DNA of 7,862 bases from positions 1 through 7,862 of the forward strand of contig CAYJFD010000053.1 of assembly GCA_964369605.1 (NCBI GenBank), given 5' to 3'. This document shows, in pieces, positions 1 to 5,094 of this stretch. The notes below the pieces were generated by a model that saw only the letters and a list, made by a program, of their open reading frames with translations, had not been told where the DNA came from and ran no database searches. Both the position numbers and the translations under genes were made by a program. Within the stretch, counting starts at the first letter, position 1. Each line of letters starts with the position of its first letter. This stretch comes from CAYJFD01 sp964369605 (GTDB taxonomy: Bacteria; Bacteroidota; Bacteroidia; Bacteroidales; UBA932).

Positions 1-549
1 TTTGAGTTGGGTTCTATCTATTCTGGGCAGATAGTTTCCTTTACAAAGCTAATAGGAGAGATGCAGGATGCTGGAAACACCACAACGCTATCTCACTATC
101 TTACTCTTCTATCAGACTGTGGCTTGCTTGGCGGAGTGAGTAAATATGCTGCCGAACAGGTGCGTTCTCGTGCATCACAGCCTAAGTTTCAGGTCTACAA
201 TAATGCACTAATATCTTCGCAAAGCAGTGAGAAATTTGAAGATATGATTCTCAATCCCAAAGAATGGGGACGCTTGGTAGAATCATCAATCGGAGCACAT
301 CTAATCAACTACGCAGCAATGGAGCGTTTTAATCTATACTATTGGAGAGAGAAGAATGACGAGGTAGATTTCATCATTGAGCAGGGAGGTAAGGTAATAG
401 GTATTGAGGTCAAAAGTGGCAGAAGAACGACGAATAAAGGAATGGCTATCTTTGCTGAGAAGTTTAACCCTAAAAAGGTTATTGTAGTCGGTACAGGCGG
501 TATTCCACTTGAAGAGTTCTTGTCTATGAATCCAGTGGTGTTATTTTAA
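1..549 (+). CDS. AAA ATPase, DUF4143 / PD-(D/E)XK-like C-terminal part (5' end outside window)
   Basis: The frame is open from base 1 and ends at TAA 547-549, so only the last 182 residues are seen. The Walker motifs of the N-terminal AAA domain lie outside the window. The visible part resembles the DUF4143 region of bacterial AAA ATPases: a winged-helix-like stretch begins with YSGQIVSFTKL (residues 7-17 of the fragment) and runs through LSHYLTLLSDCGLL. A PD-(D/E)XK-like nuclease signature follows, with Glu94 in GRLVESS, Asp123 in DEVDF, and Glu136 and Lys138 in IEVKSG. Family members are predicted ATPases of unknown role, and nuclease activity is unproven. The true start cannot be given; a TTG at base 7 is internal. 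No terminator is visible after the stop. The family call is from memory of motifs. The reading frame itself is secure. Confidence 0.85.
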   Translation, partial: FELGSIYSGQIVSFTKLIGEMQDAGNTTTLSHYLTLLSDCGLLGGVSKYAAEQVRSRASQPKFQVYNNALISSQSSEKFEDMILNPKEWGRLVESSIGAHLINYAAMERFNLYYWREKNDEVDFIIEQGGKVIGIEVKSGRRTTNKGMAIFAEKFNPKKVIVVGTGGIPLEEFLSMNPVVLF

Positions 550-805
550 TAATAAGATTCAAAAATAAAGATCCATAAAAACAAGGCAATTCTATTCTTT
601 TATCTGGGGTTACGATCCTAGTTCTGAGAGTAAAATCATTATAGTCGGAGCAAATGCTTGATAGAGCAACTTATGTAAATGTAACACGGAAATATTATTA
701 AAAACAAATAATGGAAGAAATTAAAGAGTTAATCGAAAAAACTAAAGAATTTAATATGTAATCTTTATGTCGTAATTCAACACACCATCACCGCTTCTGC
801 CTTTT
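550..805. other. Intergenic stretch with a possible gene relic
   Basis: This 256-base gap separates the first ATPase (+) from the 3' end of the thiolase gene (-). It holds no complete gene I can support. An open stretch on the + strand from 569 to 661 has no start codon but reads protein-like (FYSFIWGYDPSSESK, then IIIVGANA and TGA). A 16-codon ORF at 711-761 (MEEIKELIEKTKEFNM) has no visible ribosome binding site. Both may be chance or decayed ends of genes. I see no convincing terminator for either flanking gene. Confidence 0.3.
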
Positions 806-1876
806 TTAATCATAACTATGTATAACCCCGCCACCCACTACGTAATCGTCAATAAAGAAGACTGAACTTTGTCCTTTAGCTAAAGCCCATGCGTGGTGCT
901 CTAATAATGTAACTTTTAAAAAATTTTCATCAATTATTGAAATCTTGCAGTAACCCTCAGGATTGACACCTATACCTCTTACCTTAACTTTAAGATATTT
1001 TGAATCTTTAGCTAGTTTTAAATCTATAAATGAGTAGTCTTTAAGAATAAATTCCCTATATATCAGCGAAGAAGAGTCACCAATGATAATAGAGTTCGAT
1101 TCAGGATCAATATGGATTATACTTAGGCTTTTATACTCTTGATTGTCTATACTTAATCCCTTTTTCTGAGCTAGAGTATAGAATGGGAAACCAGAGTGAG
1201 TCCCCACTTTTTTAATTGAATCCGCATCAAGTTTCACGAACACATCACCTGGGCATACTTCCACGCCTTGTGAAATAAGCCAGTCAGCGAATTTTAGACC
1301 CTTAAAGAAGCATACACCCATACTTTGTTTTTTCTGGGCAATACTACTCCATCCTCTTGCAATCATATATTCTCGAACCTGATCTTTTGTTAGATCTCCT
1401 AGAGGAAATATTGCTCTGCGTAGAATATTCTCCTCCAGAGCCCAAAGATAATAAGACTGATCCTTAGTTGGGTCTAAGCCTTGTTGAATGAAAGTGTGCC
1501 CATTATAAGATTTCGTTCTACAGTAATGGCCAGTAGCTAACAAGCCTCCACCTCGCTGGTCAGCTATCTTTGCTAGTAATCTCCATTTGATCTCCTTATT
1601 ACAGATAGCACAAGGAGAAAGCATAATGCCTTGCTTGCAAGCAGAAATATAGGGCTTGATAATCCTTTCAGAGAATTCTTTGCTCGCATCGTATATTTCT
1701 ACAGGTACACCAGTATGGGCTGTTAATTCATTCAGTGAAGTGATGGTCTCATCGGATGGGCTAGGGGAGAGCATAGAGAAGTAGATAGCACAGGGCTGAT
1801 AACCTTGCGCTATAAGCATTAGAAGTGCAGCTGCACTATCTATTCCGCCACTCACTCCTATATAAACCTTTTTCAA
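806..1876 (-). CDS. mnmA: MnmA-family tRNA 2-thiouridylase
   Basis: MnmA-type enzymes use ATP and a persulfide sulfur to make 2-thiouridine at position 34 of Lys, Glu and Gln tRNAs in the cytoplasm. The 356-residue product matches the usual family length. Visible signatures are the PP-loop SGGIDS (residues 9-14), SPCAICNKEIKW with Cys92 at the place of the first catalytic cysteine (E. coli Cys102), GHY at 116-118, DQSYYLW at 139-145, and GVCFF with Cys189 at the place of the second catalytic cysteine (E. coli Cys199). The C-terminal beta-barrel ends in the typical GQSSVFF and GGGVI. The start is TTG at 1874-1876: an in-frame TAA lies 15 bases upstream and the next ATG (residue 20) is inside the nucleotide-binding fold. 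No clear Shine-Dalgarno site is seen. SGGIDS and CFFKG, instead of the usual SGGVDS and CFIG, suggest a divergent paralogue. Bacteroidetes often carry more than one copy (recalled, not checked). The gene stands alone and is divergent from the pilus unit. Confidence 0.9.
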   Translation of the reverse strand: MKKVYIGVSGGIDSAAALLMLIAQGYQPCAIYFSMLSPSPSDETITSLNELTAHTGVPVEIYDASKEFSERIIKPYISACKQGIMLSPCAICNKEIKWRLLAKIADQRGGGLLATGHYCRTKSYNGHTFIQQGLDPTKDQSYYLWALEENILRRAIFPLGDLTKDQVREYMIARGWSSIAQKKQSMGVCFFKGLKFADWLISQGVEVCPGDVFVKLDADSIKKVGTHSGFPFYTLAQKKGLSIDNQEYKSLSIIHIDPESNSIIIGDSSSLIYREFILKDYSFIDLKLAKDSKYLKVKVRGIGVNPEGYCKISIIDENFLKVTLLEHHAWALAKGQSSVFFIDDYVVGGGVIHSYD

Positions 1877-2084
1877 TTTTATACTACTTTAATATTGTTA
1901 AGAAGATTACTCTCTCTACAATTCGCTCAGAAATTATTTTCACAAACTTACATATTATTTTTAAAACTCATCAATAACTTTTCTATGAAGAAAGTATTAA
2001 CTAAGAAAAATCGGTGCCTAATATTTTCTAGAAAAACCCAGTGTCAAAAGTGATAACTAAGTTGATAAATAATATCTAAATAAC
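1877..2084. promoter_or_regulatory. AT-rich divergent intergenic region between mnmA and the pilus unit
   Basis: This is the upstream region shared by the leftward thiolase gene and the rightward small-ORF/fimbrillin unit. It is strongly AT-rich and I found no open frame worth calling. For the rightward unit a good Bacteroidetes promoter lies at its right edge (2085-2115). For the leftward gene I could not find a convincing TAnnTTTG element. Confidence 0.4.
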
Positions 2085-2115
2085 TTGTGTATTTGAGTTT
2101 TTTGGTATAACTTTG
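2085..2115 (+). promoter_or_regulatory. Bacteroidetes-type promoter of the small ORF / fimbrillin unit
   Basis: A perfect -7 element TAACTTTG (consensus TAnnTTTG) lies at 2108-2115. A TTG at 2085-2087 lies 20 bases upstream, fitting the -33 element. The spacing matches that known for the primary sigma factor of Bacteroides. Transcription would start near 2120-2124, leaving a leader of about 80 bases before the small ORF at 2204. The leader contains GGGTCT (2151-2156) and its complement AGACCC (2187-2192), which could pair across a long loop. Confidence 0.7.
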
Positions 2116-2203
2116 CAGTCTCATAAATACTTAAATTTTAGGAGATAACGGGGTCTTGTCCTAGAGTTTAAGATAAATAACAAAACAGACCCAGAGTTAA
2201 TTT

Positions 2204-2341
2204 ATGACAGAAAAGAAATATAGTTCACCAAGAGTAGACTTAATTGAAGTTGAAGTCGAGATCGGATTTGCATCATCAACACAATCAGGAGAAATTATAG
2301 ACATGACTGATGGTGGAACTTTAGGATCTGGTGGTTATTAG
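2204..2341 (+). CDS. 45-residue small protein encoded just upstream of fimbrillin
   Basis: ATG at 2204 and TAG at 2339-2341 frame 45 codons. The product has a basic start (MTEKKYSSPRVDL), a short acidic/hydrophobic alternation (LIEVEVEIGFASS) and a glycine-rich, acidic tail (MTDGGTLGSGGY). It has no cysteine, no signal peptide and no membrane segment. The layout of a Lys/Tyr-Pro start, a VEVEVE-GFA/GIA core and a polar Gly/Asp tail resembles small ORFs I recall upstream of fimbrillin-type genes in Bacteroides and relatives; their function is not known to me. It is the first gene after the promoter at 2085-2115 and lies 26 bases before the fimbrillin ATG, so the two are very likely co-transcribed. 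Only a weak GAG precedes the start, which is common in this phylum. It could be a pilus accessory peptide, a processed secreted peptide or a translated leader; the sequence does not decide. Confidence 0.7.
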   Translation: MTEKKYSSPRVDLIEVEVEIGFASSTQSGEIIDMTDGGTLGSGGY

Positions 2342-2367
2342 TAGTAATTTTAAACAAGGAAAGAGTG

Positions 2368-3849
2368 ATGAAAAAATTATTTTTAAGTGCTTTTATAGCA
2401 ATGACTGTTCTATCTTGTTCCCAAAATGAAACTGGCAACACGCAAGGCGAATTAGTAGATGGCTTGATTCAAGTAACAATAAAGCCAGAACTTATTACCA
2501 AAGCAGGCGGTAGCACAAATGACACTAGGGCTGTTTTAGATCCAGCAACTGGTGGTCTAACATGGGAACAGGGCGAGTTTGCTGACAACAATGCAAATAC
2601 CTTTATTTATCCTTACGGAGGGCTTGGTACTGAATATACACTCCCAACGTATCAAGGTACTTACGATAATTTGTTGTTAGAAGCAAATAAAGACAAGGCT
2701 TATATGCTCACTTCCACTGCTACAGATAGCAAAAACGTGAGTATGACAGGTCAATTACCTGCTGATATAGGCTCATATTATGTTTATGCTGTGGTTCCAG
2801 CTAATCAGGATATAATTGATGTTACTGTGCCTGATGTAGAAGGTAATCAAGAAGTGATAGTAGATTACACAACATTAATCAATGGGGTGTATGATATTGA
2901 TTCAAAAGATCTTTCATCTATTAACAGAGAGATAGGAAAAAATTTACCACTTTTGTCTAAGCCTATAAAGATAGCAGTAGAAGATGGCGCTACGAATGGT
3001 CAATTCACTACTAAAGCTCAGTTCTATCCACTGTATAGTATGATTAATGTGAGATTTTCTTATGCTCAGCTTTTGACATACCATCAGACTCTACCATATA
3101 CTACATACGGCTATTTAAGAAAGGTAGCTGATAATAGTGGTTATAAAATATCTTTAGACACAAAAATAAAGAGTATTAAGGCGGAGATTGTATTTGAAGA
3201 AAAAGCGAAATCATTTTTCCCAAATAATGCAGTATACCCACTTACAGAGGCGCAAGCGTATGCTCATGAGACGGGAGTTACTATAAATGATGCTTATGAA
3301 GAGGGAGCACCTGTTGTTCATTTTGGTGAAGTAATAGTGCCAGAATATGAAATTAATTGGCCAAATTATATGCATTATTTCTATTATTTAGGCGATAATG
3401 CTGCTGAGGATGGGGTGCTAAATCAAAAAGGGCAACCTATATCAGCAGATTTTATATCTACAACCTTTAACTTCAATGAATCAATTAGACTAGAAGAGAT
3501 AATGAGTGTAGATCAGGTGATTTCAACATTAACTCTAAAGGGTAATGCTGTTAATTTGGAGTCAGATATAGTTGTTCCAGAAGAGTATGTTAATCACTGT
3601 CTTAGTATTCCGGTGATAGCTCCTCCAACGACGAATATTTACGAATTTCTTCCATTCGGAGGTATAGAAATGGAAGTAAGGCTCTACATAGAGGTAGATA
3701 ACGGAGATGGTACAACAACACAATTAACTAATGAAAATGGCTATAGTCAGACTGAAAAGTTTTTTGAATCAACACCAACGTCTCCTGCATTCTTTTTGTA
3801 TCCTGGCCATAAATATGTTTATTATCCAAAATTTAGCTTAGTACATTAA
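2368..3849 (+). CDS. Fimbrillin-like surface lipoprotein
   Basis: The product is probably a pilus subunit of the FimA/Mfa1-like (fimbrillin) superfamily, exported as an outer-membrane lipoprotein. I prefer ATG 2368 (493 residues) to the GTG one codon earlier, because AAGGA at 2356-2360 is well placed and MKKLFLSAFIAMTVLSC is a standard lipoprotein signal with Cys17 as the lipidated residue. The mature start is followed by a TK-A (44-46) and T-R54-A55 stretch. In Porphyromonas pilins, an Arg-specific protease cuts a comparable site before donor-strand assembly (known for FimA/Mfa1, inferred here). Typical fimbrillin features are LTWEQGEF near residue 70, alternating Tyr/Thr-rich beta strands, PADIGSYYVYAVVP, and a C-terminal FFLYPGHKYVYYPKFSL strand. 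There are no predicted transmembrane segments beyond the signal. It is second in the unit after the 45-codon ORF and is closed by a hairpin terminator. The exact fimbrillin subfamily, and whether it is a stalk or tip subunit, cannot be told. Confidence 0.75.
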   Translation: MKKLFLSAFIAMTVLSCSQNETGNTQGELVDGLIQVTIKPELITKAGGSTNDTRAVLDPATGGLTWEQGEFADNNANTFIYPYGGLGTEYTLPTYQGTYDNLLLEANKDKAYMLTSTATDSKNVSMTGQLPADIGSYYVYAVVPANQDIIDVTVPDVEGNQEVIVDYTTLINGVYDIDSKDLSSINREIGKNLPLLSKPIKIAVEDGATNGQFTTKAQFYPLYSMINVRFSYAQLLTYHQTLPYTTYGYLRKVADNSGYKISLDTKIKSIKAEIVFEEKAKSFFPNNAVYPLTEAQAYAHETGVTINDAYEEGAPVVHFGEVIVPEYEINWPNYMHYFYYLGDNAAEDGVLNQKGQPISADFISTTFNFNESIRLEEIMSVDQVISTLTLKGNAVNLESDIVVPEEYVNHCLSIPVIAPPTTNIYEFLPFGGIEMEVRLYIEVDNGDGTTTQLTNENGYSQTEKFFESTPTSPAFFLYPGHKYVYYPKFSLVH

Positions 3850-3885
3850 TAGTTGTTATTGCGAATAACGTCTTATATTACAAAC

Positions 3886-3921
3886 AAACGCAGTCATATA
3901 ACAAAATGGCTGCGTTTTTTT
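3886..3921 (+). terminator. Intrinsic terminator after the fimbrillin gene
   Basis: AAACGCAGTCAT (3886-3897) pairs with ATGGCTGCGTTT (3906-3917) as a 12-bp stem with one U-G wobble and an 8-base loop. The stem runs into seven T residues (3915-3921). It sits 37 bases after the fimbrillin stop, so it ends the small ORF/fimbrillin transcript. Confidence 0.85.
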
Positions 3922-4091
3922 AAGGTCTCATTACTCATCTTTATTTTTGAGTTGAACCACTCCATCACGATTTGTTTCTCAATTTCGATGGCTCTCGCTG
4001 CTCCCGATATTTTGCAATTGGATACACTTTGTAAATAATTAGGTTCTACAAAAGCAACAATATCAATAATACGATTGTCATTTATTGACAT
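3894..4091 (-). CDS. Possible 65-residue hypothetical protein
   Basis: An open frame starts at ATG 4089-4091, 23 bases downstream of the antitoxin stop on the same strand. The composition is protein-like (IIDIVAFVEPNYLQS, then AARAIEIEKQIVMEWF), but I do not recognise a family. Against it: no ribosome binding site precedes the ATG, and the last codons run through the hairpin terminator of the convergent fimbrillin unit, so the C-terminus is probably accidental. It may be the N-terminal remnant of a longer, lost gene or a chance ORF. The opposite-strand ORF at 3853-4038 is even less convincing. Confidence 0.3.
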   Translation of the reverse strand: MSINDNRIIDIVAFVEPNYLQSVSNCKISGAARAIEIEKQIVMEWFNSKIKMSNETLKKRSHFVI

Positions 4092-4114
4092 AATGTAGTA
4101 TTATATGTGTGAAG

Positions 4115-4429
4115 TTACCCTAAGGTTAGGGCAAAGCGCAGGCCTAGTGCTTCAGAGATAAGGATAAATGTTGAGAGCTGCATATCTGTTTCGCCCTTTT
4201 CAAGCATAACAATATACTCTCGCTTTTTGCCTATCTTTTCAGCAAGTGCCTTTTGAGTTATTCCAGCTGATTTGCGTGCATCTTTGAGTATCTCAGCATA
4301 GTACCACGCTCGAGATTTAGCATCAAATTCTGTACGGTTGGTCTCTCCCTCTGCTCCGTATTTAGCAGTAAGCATATCGTTCACAGTAGGAAGCGATGCT
4401 AATTTTGCAGGATCTAATTTTGGTCTCAT
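4115..4429 (-). CDS. XRE-family antitoxin, HigA-like
   Basis: The 104-residue protein has a Cro/C1-type helix-turn-helix at about residues 46-96: LKDARKSAGITQKALAEKIG, then KKREYIVMLEKGETD and LSTFILISEALG. An N-terminal extension of about 40 residues contains WYYAEI. This layout is typical of HigA antitoxins encoded downstream of HigB/RelE-type toxins; such antitoxins bind and inhibit the toxin and repress their own promoter. The ATG at 4427-4429 overlaps the stop of the toxin frame by one base (TAATG), a classic coupled TA arrangement. The toxin frame is broken, so this is now probably an orphan antitoxin that may still act as a repressor or neutralise related toxins elsewhere in the genome (inference). 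Confidence 0.85.
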   Translation of the reverse strand: MRPKLDPAKLASLPTVNDMLTAKYGAEGETNRTEFDAKSRAWYYAEILKDARKSAGITQKALAEKIGKKREYIVMLEKGETDMQLSTFILISEALGLRFALTLG

Positions 4430-4620
4430 TACTCAATTGTTTTAATAATGCGTTCAGCTATTTCTATCTGTCTCTTATAATCCTTTGTAGATTACTTCTG
4501 AAAACCATTCAGAAGTAATATCTGCGTGGATTCGACAATATTGTCGTGGTCAATAGTAAAGTGTATAACTCTATATTCATTATTTCGAATTACTATTCTC
4601 ATAACGCATGAGTAATATAT
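4429..4620 (-). pseudogene. HigB/RelE-type toxin remnant, 5'-truncated with an in-frame stop
   Basis: Reading leftward from 4620, the frame gives IYYSCVMRIVIRNNEYRVIHF, then ILLLNGFQK, a TAA, then STKDYKRQIEIAERIIKTIE and the final TAA at 4429-4431. This matches the C-terminal half of Gp49/HigB-type RelE toxins, in which a YRV-strand is followed by a strand ending in NGF-KK-T-K and a helix with EI..A. A lysine codon AAA is expected where the internal TAA stands, so one base change explains the stop. Two more stop codons lie directly upstream (4621-4626), and I found no N-terminal half in any frame of 4621-4740. The ATG at 4600-4602 could only make a 38-residue fragment. The final stop overlaps the antitoxin start. 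A CAAAAATA at 4699-4706 (TATTTTTG on the minus strand) could be an old -7 element. Confidence 0.75.
4491..4519. repeat. Perfect 12-bp inverted repeat inside the toxin remnant
   Basis: ATTACTTCTGAA (4491-4502) and TTCAGAAGTAAT (4508-4519) are exact reverse complements separated by five bases (AACCA). The repeat lies wholly within the former toxin frame, and the nonsense TAA (minus strand) falls in the left arm. No T-run follows on either strand, so it is not a standard terminator. Confidence 0.9.
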
Positions 4621-4743
4621 TTATTACATATAACCAAATACAATCTCTATAAATGCAGATATTTCTACTTATTTAATGGGGTTTAAGGTTATTGCCATCA
4701 AAAATATCCATTACTGATGACTAACGATGAAAATGGCAGATAC

Positions 4744-4768
4744 AAAAAAGCACCTAAATCGGTGCTTT
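4744..4768 (-). terminator. Bidirectional intrinsic terminator, stronger on the minus strand
   Basis: AAAGCACC (4747-4754) and GGTGCTTT (4761-4768) form a perfect 8-bp stem with a 6-base loop. Read leftward, the stem is followed by a run of T (from the A-run at 4744-4749), a standard rho-independent terminator for transcripts coming from the Fic operon about 330 bases upstream. Read rightward, only TTTCT follows, which would be weaker. Confidence 0.75.
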
Positions 4769-4846
4769 CTAATCGTTTATGTGTTTTTGAGTTAATTTGT
4801 TAATTATTAACTATTTGTCAATGCAGGAATCGCAACTATTTAATAG

Positions 4847-4920
4847 TCAGCGAATTGTAATTTTTTCGATACAAACACGCTACTAGAAAGTGCAAAATGT
4901 TGATATTCAGCGTATTGCAA
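4847..4920. repeat. Pair of imperfect 14-base direct repeats, 60 bases apart
   Basis: TCAGCGAATTGTAA (4847-4860) and TCAGCGTATTGCAA (4907-4920) match at 12 of 14 positions and start exactly 60 bases apart. Two copies are too few for a CRISPR array. They may be protein-binding sites, the edge of a former mobile element, or dispersed repeats. Confidence 0.45.
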
Positions 4921-5094
4921 ATACCATTTTGCTTGAAAATATTTTTTGCGGTACAAATCATAATTTTATTACTCTTGTATATATTTGTGTTATAGGTTAT
5001 TATGAAAATCGCTCATTTACCGTGACCATTTTGTCACTTTCTTTTTTACTCAAAAATCGACTGTTTTTAGCTTACTTTCCACCGTAGTATCTTT

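Larger units (their letters stand above)
4621..5094. other. Gene-free AT-rich stretch with a terminator and a 60-base-spaced repeat
   Basis: About 470 bases lie between the toxin remnant and the Fic stop codon. The stretch holds a bidirectional hairpin (4744-4768) and two imperfect 14-base direct repeats (4847-4860 and 4907-4920). The only open frame of note, 4890-5087 on the + strand (65 codons), is rich in Ile/Leu/Phe, as expected from AT-rich non-coding DNA. It has no ribosome binding site and no recognisable family, so I do not call it. The absence of a gene here is consistent with deletion of the toxin's N-terminal half. Confidence 0.5.

Noticed and set aside
2204..2341. RiPP or bacteriocin precursor
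   Set aside because: There is no Gly-Gly leader cleavage site followed by a Cys/Ser/Thr-rich core, and no modification or export genes nearby; the MnmA-like enzyme is a tRNA thiolase by all its motifs.
3853..4038. 61-codon + strand ORF after fimbrillin
   Set aside because: It runs straight through the hairpin terminator and T-run of the fimbrillin unit and has no recognisable features.
4118..4131. CCCTAA-GG-TTAGGG palindrome at the end of the antitoxin gene
   Set aside because: It has a 2-base loop, lies in codons, and no T-run follows, so it is not a supported terminator.
4847..4920. CRISPR array
   Set aside because: There are only two imperfect 14-base copies and no cas genes.
4890..5087. 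65-codon + strand ORF
   Set aside because: It lies in AT-rich DNA between terminators, has no ribosome binding site, and its Ile/Leu/Phe-rich content is what AT-rich non-coding DNA gives.
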